NCBI RefSeq assembly: GCF_012432095.1
Contig: NC_081159.1
Location: forward strand, 11,689,001-11,753,000
Reading direction: 5' to 3'
Length of the DNA: 64,000 bases
Source of the DNA: Onychostoma macrolepis
Lineage: Eukaryota > Chordata > Actinopteri > Cypriniformes > Cyprinidae
The notes under the pieces were generated by a model. The model was not told the DNA's origin, did no database searches, and worked only from the letters and a program-made list of their open reading frames with translations. Shown in pieces: positions 50,764-61,318 of the stretch. The translations under genes were made by a program, and so were the position numbers. Position 1 is the first letter of the stretch; each line of letters starts with the position of its first letter.

Positions 50764-51051
50764 TGACACTTTTAAAGTAGCAAAATTAACATTTACATTT
50801 AAATACTCTACACATTATGAATGTATTATATAACGTACAACATGCATGTCTGAAATGGTATGTACATTTTTATATATACAGATATGTCAAAAAAGCAGTA
50901 AAAATTGTTTTAGATGCTGCTTAGATTAATGATTTTCTGTCTTTTCTCTGCTAAAATTCCAAATATATGTATGTGTGTGTGTGTGTGAATAAATATACAG
51001 TCAGTACAAAATAAGCAAGTATTTTTAGGATTGTTTTTTTTACAGGAAGCC

Positions 51052-53270
51052 TTACTGGGATGTCCGATTTAAAGAAAGTGCGGGTCTTTTTAATATGGCC
51101 TCCACTGAAAACGACAGAGACTCTCCTGCGGTGACCTTGGTGCTCCTCGGCTTTGCTACGAGGTCCTTTCCCGCTCTTTCCGAGCTTTTGAGTCCCACTG
51201 TGTCTTTGGCGGTACCCTCCCTGAACTTTTTTGCCGCTTCCTCCAGCAGTTCCTTACAGTACGGCCCACTCATCTCTGGATTCTTGTCATTGAGTGTCTG
51301 CTGTATGAGGGAATGGAAGGAGTTGAGCTTCATGGACAGTGTGTGCTTGGCAGTGTCTTTGCTCATGTTGTTGATCACATGCTCATGGCTCCCTGCATGT
51401 GGAGGGAAAGCTTGTCCATACACCCTCTTAGGAGGCGAGAAGGCTGAACGGGCATTTCCGTTCTGGCCGAGTCCTGTCTGAGCCTCTCTGGGCCCCGGCT
51501 GGAGTTCACACGGCTCTGGAGCCACTCGAGAGCCCTCGAGCCTGGACGCGGTGGGCTCCTGCTCGGGCGGGTGGCTCTCGGTGGAGGTCATCATCTTTGG
51601 ATCCCAAACAGCTCCAGGTTTCAAGTTCTGGACTGCAGTGGCATTCAGGAGACACTGCTGGTATAACAGGGCATCGCTAATACCGCTGCTGCCCCGCGGC
51701 CACATTACGAAGCGCGGTGAGAGCGGGTATTGGCGGTAGGTGGTCGCTACGCTCACATTGGAGGAGATGAGCTCCACGTTAGCTGTCGTCCCACCTGTGG
51801 AGGCATACTGCAGAGAGAGATCCAGACAGCCGGGCAGAAAACCACAGAGGTCTTTGGGAGAAGGTTCGACCGTGGAAGGGGCTGAGGAGGATGAGAAAGC
51901 CGTCTTGTAGGAGTTATACTCAGCGGCGTGGACCATACTGCCAGGGAGGAAGAGCGAGGCAGAGCTGGGCTGGCTGGACTCGAGAAGCTCTCGTTCTTTA
52001 TACTCTCGTTCCAGCATGATGGTCTCTAGCTCCTTGTCGGCAAAGGCTCGTCTTTTCCTCATGCGGTCGCTCAGAGGAGGGGGCAGAGCAGGACTGGCAC
52101 CCAGAAATGGGTCGTTCTGCACTGGACGATATCCTGTTAACGAAGAAGATGAATTTGGTTTTATTTACACATAACAAAAGACATGATTTATGCCTCTTTT
52201 TCTGTTAAGAATTTCTAAAGTAATTTAATCCTTTTTCCCAATGGAATATTTACTGTGAACATTAATGTGTTGATTAAATTTTGAGCATCAATAATATCAT
52301 GCACAGCTTTTATTTGTAATATTTGTTTAATTATTATGCATAACAAGAAGCTAAACATGTGCTGTATTTGAGAGAAGCTTACGCCATGAAAACATCCAGA
52401 GAGGAACCAAGTGAATTAATATGAAATAGACAGAAGTCCAAGAAAGGCTGAGAGAAGAGGAAAAAAGAGGGGTAAAATTAGTTTTAAAAAGAAGGAAAAA
52501 GGGCAAAAGGTCAGAAAGATCAACCATCAGTTTTTAATAAGAAGCAAGGAAGAGTTCTCAGTTTATGCATGCGATTTGTTTAATTGTTTTAAACCCACCT
52601 TCTAAAATACTTTTTGCCAGCATGGTCGATGGGCGGATGTGTCGCTGATATATACTTCGTCTTTCCACTGGTATGTGCTTCCCGGATATTCCCTTTTTGT
52701 CCTAAAATTGAATGATACATAATTGTAAGAAATTTTACTCTATAACGTAGCATTAGATTATTTTTTTATTCACTGTTGCAACGCAGTAATGTCTTAATCT
52801 GACTGAGTACATTCAGAAAAGTCTGACTTTCCCCCGTTTTGTTTCATTTACTCAAGATTTTAGGCTTACATTTTGTTTTCCTCAGTTTGATACTGATAAC
52901 AATAAAGGGTCATTCGTTCGCGTGCTCTCACCTCAGTCGCTTGCTGTCTCCTCAGTGCCACTTGAGCAGCCATTACGCGCTGTCTCTCCACCACCAGCAG
53001 GCAGTTCGCGCACTGGCAGTCTCTCCACCGGCAGAATCTCTTGTGCCCCTTCAGACAAGACACCACGCCGTGGTTCCTACAGCGGGCGCATTTCGGAGTG
53101 CGGCTCAGTTTGCGCTGGTCTCCTGAGCCGAGGTTTAATCGGCTGGTTTTGTCGTCGTCTTTGGTCCCCACGTCGTCCTCCCCGGTGCCGGTGAACACCG
53201 CTTGATCATCGCTCTCCGTTTCCAGGCCCTCCACGTCGATCTCAAACTCCGAGCTGGAAAGATCCGTCAT
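51052..53270 (-). CDS. dmrt2a: Dmrt2a, DM-domain transcription factor (three coding exons)
   Basis: Sequence-specific DNA-binding nuclear regulator; in zebrafish the orthologue (terra) acts in somite and left-right patterning and in muscle. Coding exons read on the minus strand are 53270-52932, 52701-52599 and 52133-51052, giving 507 aa. Introns begin GTGAGA and GTGGGT and end in AG; the phases (0 and 1) join cleanly into SILE-GYRPVQ. The DM domain is at about residues 59-112: zinc site I C61, C64, H76, C80; site II H67, C85, C87, C90; then the recognition helix ERQRVMAAQVALRRQQ. An acidic N-terminus (1-45) precedes it. Exon 3 carries a charged, probably helical segment (RKRRAFADKELE, 173 onward) and a C-terminal FSVEAIL (489-495). 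There is no DMA domain, as expected for DMRT2. The ATG has A at -3 and A at +4. Exon organisation and the exon 2/3 sequence separate it from DMRT1, 3, 4 and 5. The 'a' suffix is inferred from linkage to dmrt3. Confidence 0.95.
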
Positions 53271-53294
53271 TTTCAGGACGCGTCTAAACAGATG

Positions 53295-53574
53295 CTGTCC
53301 AGAAGAAAAGAGGACTAATTAGTAAATTATTTTAGGAGGTCTATAATAAATTTTAAATAATTTAACGTGTCAATTAATTATTGTCATTTCTACTTGAGAT
53401 TTCAAAGAGTCAAATTAGATTTGCATAGGTTCAAAACATTTAAGTAGCTTGTAACTTGGATGTGTTTTTCAAAAAAAATTAAAGCACCAATTAAACTTAT
53501 GTTCTGACTTTAACAGTGTATTTATATAAAATTAAAAAAATAGTAGCATTCCGAGTTTTTTCAGAGACACTTAC
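53295..53574 (-). other. dmrt2a: candidate intron in the dmrt2a 5' UTR
   Basis: On the minus strand a strong donor (GGCTAG then GTAAGTG, intron starting at 53574) and a pyrimidine-rich acceptor (CTTTTCTTCTGGACAG, ending at 53295) bracket 280 bp just upstream of the ATG exon. This predicts a non-coding first exon ending at 53575 and a second exon starting at 53294, 24 nt before the ATG. It is inferred from splice-site quality only; a transcript starting inside this interval would be the alternative. Confidence 0.5.
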
Positions 53575-53759
53575 CTAGCCAATGTAGACCAAAACAGGAT
53601 GAGTGGCTATCCAAGAGTCTCTATAAGACTAGAACCCAGAGCTGTTGAAGCGATAAAAAGCGCTGCTCCAGGGGAAATTAGGCCACCTTCACATAAACAT
53701 CAGTGAGGGACATTTACTCTACCTGATCTGTCACTGCGATGTGATGAGAGCCTCTCTCA

Positions 53760-53930
53760 GCCTTTCAACTCTAAGATCCGCGCAGCAAATCTGCCACAGC
53801 CAATGGGGAAGCTCCGCTCACAACGAGCCAATCAGGAGACGGCGTGTGACAGCATGTCCCGATTGGCTTGATGTGAACGGAGCTTCCCAGTTGGCTGGAA
53901 TTGGAATCACTCTCTGAACGAAGTTCTTAA
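53760..53930. promoter_or_regulatory. dmrt2a upstream promoter region with paired CCAAT boxes
   Basis: This locally GC-richer segment lies about 500 bp upstream of the dmrt2a ATG and about 220 bp upstream of the predicted non-coding exon. It holds two forward CCAAT boxes (53800 and 53828) and two reverse ones (ATTGG at about 53862, and a CCAAC variant at about 53890), arranged in a large inverted repeat (53796-53839 with 53855-53898). CCAAT boxes normally bind NF-Y in proximal promoters. No convincing TATA box was found; weak TATA-like runs occur near 53620-53660. Promoter function is inferred from position and motif content. Confidence 0.5.
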
Positions 53931-55266
53931 TGGGGTGAAGTTACAAATAAAACATTCCTAGGAAACTATCAATTAATCACGGTGGACAATGGGGGTTCAG
54001 CTGTTTAATGCGTCTAGTTTCAAACCCCCATGTCTCGGAGCATTCATATAGGCTTTTATTTATTGCTAATACTATCATGTATGTTAAATTATTATTTAAA
54101 AAATAAAATAAAATTGACACTTTGGTGGTCGCTTAAACAATAAACGCTTTTCATATTTTGTGATTATTAGGCTACTCTCGGTTTACATTTATTAAATTAC
54201 CATTGCATGTTTGCACAACAAAATTAAGATGTTTAATTTTATAGCAAAAGCGTTTTTGCAAGTTACGTTGTAATATTTCGTTAATGTGCTCGCAGTGGCT
54301 AAAGTAACCACTAATTGAAAATATTCAAATTACAGCTGGTGAATGCAAAAACTGGCGATGGATTTTCATTTTTATTCAAATACGCCTAACAGCGTTGCCA
54401 TACAGGTGTTTTTTTGTTTTTGTTTGTTTGCTTTAAGATATAGCTACATATTATATAAATATTAGGCGAATTATGAATTGGACGACCATTAATGTGTTCA
54501 TTTTTTTTTTTTTTTTTAATCTTAAAACACATCACATCTTAAACGTTGAATAGCCTAAATATTTTCAAATTACTCATCTTGTTAATTAAGAAATTTGTCT
54601 ATATTTTGGCTACACTGCAATACACTATAGGCTATAATTATTTAGGCTACATAAAGATTGCAGTTCCGAGAGACCAGTTTATAATTTAATTATAAGGAGC
54701 GCTTGTCTGACAAATTAGTTTGGCTGTTAACAAGACACTAGATCTCTTGTTACACCAATTAATATCTTTCTGAGTTGCTGTTGACAATGCACAACCCTTC
54801 GGGGATGCATTTACACACAGTTTTCAGCTCTAGATAGAGCGTGATATGACAGTTGACACAACAAGCGATACTTAAAAAACATTGACTAAGCATGCGGGAA
54901 GGCTACACAAAACACAATTCTCTTTGTCCCGATCGACCTAGCATGTGTGATGTTTCTCAAAACAATGTAAAATCAACTGACACTAAAGAATGTCACAGCT
55001 ACTGTTCGCGATGGGTTTGCAGCACATGCGGGACGTGGGAGAGTAAAGCTTGTTCGGTTTAAATAAACAACAAATATGTGGTCGGAGTTTGCACACAACT
55101 TTATGCTTTCTAATCCAGAGCGGCATTTTGTCCACAATTGTCCTTCGTAATTTGTAGGTTAGGCTATTATGAAATGTTTGTAACCTATTTTGTCTATAGC
55201 CTATACATTTAAATACGGCCTTTAAAAAATAAATAAATATATATATATATGATTTTTTTTTTTTAT

Positions 55267-55292
55267 ATAATAATAATAATAATAATAATAAT
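55267..55292. repeat. (TAA)n microsatellite
   Basis: Eight to nine TAA units preceded by an AT run. Confidence 0.88.
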
Positions 55293-56242
55293 GGACTTTA
55301 TTGAAGGCTCGGTTATTTTCATCACGAATGAAAACGCGGATAGACACAGGCTATATTCTGTTCACTGTAGGCTACGTTCATGACATTTTTCGTCTAGGCT
55401 AGCTATATTTTTTATAGGCCTATATATTAAAAACAATAAATTAATAGTCTATCATAACCAAATGTAAAAAATAAATAAATAAAAGAGTTAATAAGGAATT
55501 GGAAAATGTTCATACTAGTTTATATTAGGCTATCCAGCGAAATGATCTCTTTGGATTTGGCAACACATTTTTCTTTAATTGGTAAGCAGGATGGTATTTA
55601 TAGTGTGATTTCGGTCAATTGTCTGTCTGGTCTTGCTCCGTCATCTCTGTTAAGCCCTAAACACACTGCACGATTTTCGGCTATCCCAGTCGTGGCCAAT
55701 CAGAAATCGCCGCTCTTTACTCACATGTGGTGAAGATGTTTGCGGTGCAGGTGCAGCTTTGCCACTCGCCCTTCTTTTTCCCTCTTAATTTATTAGCGAG
55801 GTTACGGCCAGCAAACCCAACTGCTACCCAGGGTGCAGTTTCCCCATGTGGAATGCTTTGATCTTTTCTTTTTCCTTTTTCTAAACACATATGACAATGC
55901 CAAACGGAGATCGCAGTGTCTTTATTGTTTAGCAATCCTTATGCGTTAAGATTTACAGAACATCCTACGCAAGTGGTTGTTTTATTACCCAAAAATGACT
56001 TTTTCGGTTCTTTGTCATCCCGTTATTTCCCTTAAGTACGTACAGGCTATATGTTTCCTGACTTGTGTTGAAGCGAGGCCTATTAGTAGCCTGCATTGTT
56101 CAGGAGTCAGGTTATTCAAATAGTTTACTTTCTATTACAGTGAAAATGCAGGTCCATCATGGTCAAAACGCCCCCAGACACGTTCGAGGATATTTATTTA
56201 CAACCAATGATCAGTGGCAGGCCTTCTTGTTTGGTTCAGGGC

Positions 56243-56258
56243 GTGTCACACGTGACAC
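56243..56258. promoter_or_regulatory. palindromic E-box/T-half-site motif
   Basis: The 16-bp GTGTCACACGTGACAC is a perfect 7-bp inverted repeat (GTGTCAC / GTGACAC) with a 2-bp centre and contains the E-box CACGTG. The arms also resemble T-box half sites (TCACAC). It lies about 3 kb upstream of the dmrt2a ATG. A function is inferred only from symmetry and position. Confidence 0.3.
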
Positions 56259-56684
56259 ACTGCAGTGTAACCTGATCGGAGTGTAGACTAGAGATTTGTG
56301 AGTTCACTGAATTCCCTGTTATGTTAATTAGCATTTTAAGACGCTTGATGGATCGGCAACACGTGCAGCCTGCTGAATGCTTAACCACTCATAATTTGTC
56401 TGTCCGGCTGATGTATTCGAGAAAACAGGGCCTTGTTGACTTAGAGGCACAAATTCAAATGTCAGCATTAAAAGCTGTCGCTCGGTTAAGTCAACAGATG
56501 TGTTAAATAGAACTGCAACACCTGCAAACTCAGCGACCGCTGGTTTAGCATCACATTGTACGTTTATAAACACTATGAAACCTAAACAGGGTGTCTTAAA
56601 TAAGCAACAAGTCACAACAAAACGCCATTTAGTTCTGAATGAATGTAGCCTTTAAGTTACGTTTTATCATGTAGGCCTACGACA

Positions 56685-56713
56685 GTAATAATAATAATAA
56701 TAATAATAATAAT
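56685..56713. repeat. (TAA)n microsatellite
   Basis: Nine to ten TAA units. Confidence 0.88.
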
Positions 56714-57519
56714 ACAGTATGAATTTTATAATTTGACAAAAAGATGATGGAACAATTCTTTGTTGGAGAATTAGATTTACCTTAAATTTAATTTAATTGA
56801 ATCTTGATGTTTTCTATAAAATAATCTATAAAATAATGCATTCTAAACATATTGTCTAACATATTGTATTGATGTTGGCTAGGTGTGTTGGTTACGTTTC
56901 TACGAATAATGCCACACAGGAAGCAGGACTATTGTTGAAAGTTTCTCTATTGTTAAGAATGTCCACTAGATGGCGCAGTTAGCTCAATTTTTTGCTCAAT
57001 TCATCAATGATAAAGGCTTACACTTTGATGCATTTGAAAGGCTTTTTCCCCACTGTGTTAATTTTATAATCACGCTTTTCACATTTACGTTAAATAACGT
57101 AAATCATCTGATAATAAACAGCAAATGTTATTTTATTATGAATGATAAACAAATAAAGAGAATGATGACGAGAAGTTTATTTAGTATTGTTAATGGTAGA
57201 CTTAATTATTACATAAATAAAATATATTAAAATATGGCATACCTTACAGCTGTACTTGCTGCATAAATGGAGGCATAAAAACTGAATTTGTGGAGGATTA
57301 AATACGAGGAGAATACAAGGTGTCCCTTTAAGTTTTATTTAATTTTTATTCTAAAGAGTTGCTATTGAATTTTTGAAGACATACTTTATATTTTAAGGCA
57401 GTTTTGTCATTCTTTCTTTCTTTCTTTTATTTTAAAGAGTTTGTTTCGTTTTGCTGATATCTAATACATGTAGGTATTTGACTGAGGCAAACACAGTGAC
57501 AGTAACAGTACATAGATGG

Positions 57520-57525
57520 TTTATT
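57520..57525 (-). terminator. candidate dmrt3 polyadenylation signal
   Basis: AATAAA on the minus strand, 369 bp past the dmrt3 stop codon, which would give a 3' UTR of roughly 0.4 kb. A second AATAAA lies further downstream near 57335-57345. Which is used cannot be decided from sequence alone. Confidence 0.4.
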
Positions 57526-57893
57526 TGCCATACTTTTACATGCAGGACTGCTGGAATATTTCTACATTAAACTGTTATCAATGGTACATTTCATGCAAAG
57601 TGGAACTAGAGATCACTGTGCTCAAATATATTAAGTTATTCAAACTTTTTGGTCAAATAATAGTACCTTAATGATTTCCCCCCAAAATTAAAGCTAATGT
57701 TATTCCACACATGATTAAGTTGGCACAACAACCTCAAATCTGTTAGAAATACAATACCTCAAGTAATGCACTGTATATCTTTTCAATGCGCTCCTTGATG
57801 AGCAGTGTCTCTTTTGTATCATTTCAAGAACCCATTTGAAACATATTTCAGTGCTTTTTTTCCCCCCATCCATCTATTCAAACCGCTTAGGAG

Positions 57894-60510
57894 TTAGGAG
57901 GAAGTGTTCAGGATCCTGGAGTCTGAGGAGTCAGATCTTTCATCATACTCCTCATCTGCAGCAAACATGCTCTGTTTGGCAATGACAGGACAGCTCTCCT
58001 CCTGGATGCTGATTCGATGCTCCTCGGTGGGCCTGCTGGTGAGGAGCGGTGAGCTGCGGATCACTCCGGCTGTGGGGCCTGAGAATGGAGGGATGTACTG
58101 TGAGCGCAGCTGATACTGCTGCTGTAATGTCATGGTATTCCACAGAGTCACATCGTTGTGCACGAAGGGCCCGGCTTGGCCACGGCTCAATGAATTCCTC
58201 AGCATGAGGGGGTATCGAGGCGGCTGGGGGAAGCCGTGCTGGAGCGGCATGCTAAGAGGACCTGGTACAACTCCAGCAGAAGGCTCTGTGGAGAAGCGCA
58301 GGGAATCGGGAACACGGAAGGCCGAACCGACCGACCACTTGGAAGACGAGACCGGGTACGAACTCAGCGGGTGCTCAAAGAGATGGCCGTTTGAGGGGAG
58401 AACCAGAGCATCTGAGTTCTCAGACAGAACCTTTTCTGGTTTCATCGTAGAACGGCTGGAGAGCAGGATCTCGATGGCTCCGACCAGGTCCCCACCACAG
58501 CCTTTCAGAATGAGCTCCAGGACTGCTGGTTTGTGGGCTGGGAATATCTTCTTCAGGACTTCCAGTGGAGGTCGGTTGGCCTTCAGGCTGAAAGGGAGAG
58601 ATACAGAGCCTGAGAGGCCTTCGATGAGGATGTTGGGCTCAGGGGAGTATTTGGGGTTGTCAGCTTTGGGTTCTGGGTCGGTGCAGGATTTAGACAGGCC
58701 AAAGCGGGTCTCCTCAGCCTGGGGAGTAGGGTCTGAGGTGTCAGGGGTGCAACACAGGTTAGGTTTGGACTCCTCAGGGGAGCTGGCTGGTTCTGGTTCT
58801 CTGTCACTGGCACTACCACCGTTCTCTCCACCAGACTGCTCACCAGACAGGTCCTCATTTAGGTCTGGAAAACACACCAGCAAATACTTCATGAGCAGTA
58901 TGTACTGTATAATCAAAGATGGTAATACAGTGCTGCTGCAGCAACATTAAAACGTTATACTGTCAATATATAACATATATAACAATGTACATTAACTGTC
59001 GATCTAACAGTAACATTTATTTAAATATTTTAAGGCTTGACTTTTTTTTTTTTTTTTAAATAGCTAAAGTTAATAGATTAACTGTAAACACATTAAAGTC
59101 CAGCTAACTCGCTATACTCAAACACTGTCCGATTCTGCAGACTAGAAGTGCAACATTCAGGTTATAGACCTGTCAGCACTGCTGTGATTTATAATGAGCG
59201 ACTTTATTAGCTGTTCACATAAAAACGCTGACGCGGTGGCACTGAAAAATCTCTCGTCGATTCCACTTAACTACAGTTTTGCAAACTGATTACTTTAGAA
59301 ACATTTTACATTCATTCGGACTTCATTTGCATTTGAGCTTGACCTTCCTCTGAAATGACCGACGGGGTCTATACCCTACCTGCTGTGCACTGTCGATCAC
59401 AGAATACAAAAATAATAATAATCTTTCAAGAACCCAAGTTTATGACGGATGGTGGGCGATGCCAGTTTCGTTCGGCTTCATGCCGGATTGTCCTAAATAT
59501 TTGTGTTTTAATTATTCGGACTAAATAATTTAGCAGAACATTCAAGTTTGGGATTTAGGTATTTTAATCTAATGTATCAAACACTGAAAAAAAATTTGGT
59601 GTAATAAACGTGTTTGTGATGGTTAAAATTTCAGTAACAACACCATAATAATAAGAATAAAAGGTATTTTTAATTAGAACAAAATTATTAATAACAGTTC
59701 TTATTATAAGTGTATTTTTGCCGGTTTAGGAAAACGGGCAATACTTCCAGGAAACAAAAATGCCCGCATTCTGCATTATCATGTAGTCTCGATCAGTAAG
59801 ACTGTTGCTGAAACTACTGCAAAGATCATTTTTGTTAGATATTTGTGATTGTTTTTTTTTTTTTTATGTTGTGAAGTTATTTCAAGAGAACTCAGTCGTG
59901 TTCTTAGTTAAGATCATTAATCAGTTTCGTTTTTATAATACATTTTGTAACAATAATAAAAAATAATAGGATAATTATAATTAATAAAAATGAATTAATT
60001 ATAATTACTTTGAGAGAATCTTCCCACGTGCAAAACGCAATACGCGTCGTCTTTAGTGTTCCTAAATCGAAGTTTAAAAGAGTAGGCTACAATGTCTCAA
60101 ATATTGTATAACTAACACAAGCGATTACCTTGCGGCGGTTTAGGGGTCACCGTCTCTGAGCTCCAGCGCAGGTCTATGTCGCTTGATCGCGGGTTCGCGC
60201 TCTGCTCTCCGCTCCCCACCGTGATGCCTGGCAGCGCTCTCAGAGACTCCGGGATCAAACTCTCCAAACTCTCATTCGCCTGCTGCCGCCTCAGCGCCAC
60301 CTGAGCCGCCATGACCCGCTGTCGCTCGATTATCAGAATACATTTCTCGCAAGTGCAGTCCTTAAAACGGCAGTAACGCTTGTGCCCCTTAAGCCAGGAT
60401 AGCACCCCGTGGTTCCTGCAGCGGGCACACTTGGGGGTCCTCTGGAGGGGCGCTCTCGGCTGGGACACCGGGCCCCCCATGTAGAGGTAGGGCGATCCGT
60501 AGCCATTCAT
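57894..60510 (-). CDS. dmrt3: Dmrt3, DM- and DMA-domain transcription factor (two exons)
   Basis: Nuclear DNA-binding regulator; the vertebrate orthologue specifies dI6 commissural interneurons of the spinal cord and is also expressed in gonad. Exon 1 is 60510-60129 and exon 2 is 58864-57894, giving 450 aa (human DMRT3 is slightly longer, about 472). The intron starts GTAATC and ends TTCCAG, phase 1, regenerating Asp128. The N-terminus MNGYGSPYLYMGGPVSQP is diagnostic of DMRT3. The DM domain is at about residues 26-78: zinc site I C28, C31, H43, C47; site II H34, C52, C54, C57. The DMA (CUE-like) domain is at about 225-265 (RPPLEVLKKIFP...ELILKGCGGDLVGAIEILLSS). The conserved tail DEEYDERSDSSDSRILNTSS ends the protein. 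The gene lies about 4.6 kb upstream of dmrt2a on the same strand, the usual DMRT3-DMRT2 order. In cyprinids this locus is usually named dmrt3a. No frame damage is seen. Confidence 0.96.
58865..60128 (-). other. dmrt3: dmrt3 intron
   Basis: Single 1264-bp intron of dmrt3, placed between the DM-domain exon and the exon with the DMA domain, as in other vertebrates. It is AT-rich with T runs at about 59043-59057 and 59850-59863 and contains no ORF or recognisable transposon. Confidence 0.9.
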
Positions 60511-61110
60511 TTCTCAAGTCGTTTCCAGAGGTGCCAGAGGCGCAAGTGCATCAGAATAAGATGTAGAGGAAGAGTGCTGTCAAGTATAGTCAAGAGATCA
60601 AGCCCTTCTGCTGCTCGCTACACTCGTGATGAGAGGTGTTGACTCTTTAAGACGAGGATCCACCTTTCGCCCCGCAATAAAGAAGTGCATCAGGCGATCT
60701 GACACGCACTAACGAGTGACTTCTATTTCTCACATCACGGTCACGAGCAATTTACATTACCCTGACACTGGATGGATAGAGGGAGGAAGTCTCGCTTTTA
60801 TAATTACTGTTAGAATTTTGTGGGCTATTTTGCCGACATGCAACCTTCTAATACAAACAGCCATAAATTTGACATTTTGTAATAATGTTTTTTTTTTTTT
60901 TCCAACCAAAAAAAACGTTTGCATTGTTTTTACTTACAAGCAGCTGTGTTCCATTAAGTTTTAATAAAACGTTTTTAAATAACAGCAAATGTTAATCGTC
61001 TGTGTAGCAACTGTATAGGACGGTACATCAACAGAACATACTGTTGTCATTTATTTAGGCTGTTTATCTATTTATTAATTTTTTTTAAACATTTACAAGT
61101 ACACAACACA
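60511..61110. promoter_or_regulatory. dmrt3 upstream region (5' UTR and probable promoter)
   Basis: The 5' flank of dmrt3. The first 150-200 bp are GC-richer than the surroundings and fit a 5' UTR and promoter; beyond about 60830 it turns AT-rich. No clear TATA box was found. The extent of the transcript cannot be set from sequence. Confidence 0.4.
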
Positions 61111-61111
61111 A

Positions 61112-61318
61112 CACTCTCAGAAATAAAGTTACAAAAGCTGTCAGTGGGGCGGTACCTTTTCAAAAGGTACATGTTTGTGCCTAAAGGGTCCGTTTTGGTA
61201 CCTTAAAGGTACATATTAGTACTTAAAGTGTACATATTTGAACCTAATAGGTACAAAAGTACCTTTTGAAAAAGGTACCGCCCCAGTGACAGCTATTGTA
61301 CCTTTATTTCTGAGAGTG
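61112..61318. mobile_element. foldback MITE upstream of dmrt3
   Basis: A 207-bp palindromic element. The left end CACTCTCAGAAATAAAG and the right end CTTTATTTCTGAGAGTG are inverted copies, followed inward by GGGGCGGTACCTTTT and its complement, with a GGTACA-rich centre. No convincing target-site duplication is visible. It sits about 600 bp upstream of the dmrt3 ATG. A related short copy occurs at 39721-39847. Confidence 0.8.

Larger units (their letters stand above)
53931..57519. other. dmrt3-dmrt2a intergenic region
   Basis: About 3.6 kb between the probable end of dmrt3 and the upstream region of dmrt2a. It has no supported gene. It contains two TAA/AAT microsatellites, a CACGTG-centred palindrome at 56243-56258, and a stretch at 55560-55760 with a CCAAT box. 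Upstream control elements for dmrt2a would be expected here. Confidence 0.6.

Noticed and set aside
51095..51739. Plus-strand ORFs of 128 and 62 codons
   Set aside because: Antisense shadows of dmrt2a exon 3.
52866..52931. Extension of the dmrt2a first coding exon reading VRARERMTLYC
   Set aside because: This is read-through into the intron; the GAG/GTGAGA donor at 52931 and clean continuation into exon 2 show the exon ends at 52932.
52839..53194. Plus-strand ORFs of 95 and 90 codons
   Set aside because: Antisense shadows of the dmrt2a DM-domain exon.
58132..58950. 272-codon plus-strand ORF
   Set aside because: It is antisense to dmrt3 exon 2, whose protein matches DMRT3 along its length; the ORF is a by-product of GC-rich coding sequence.
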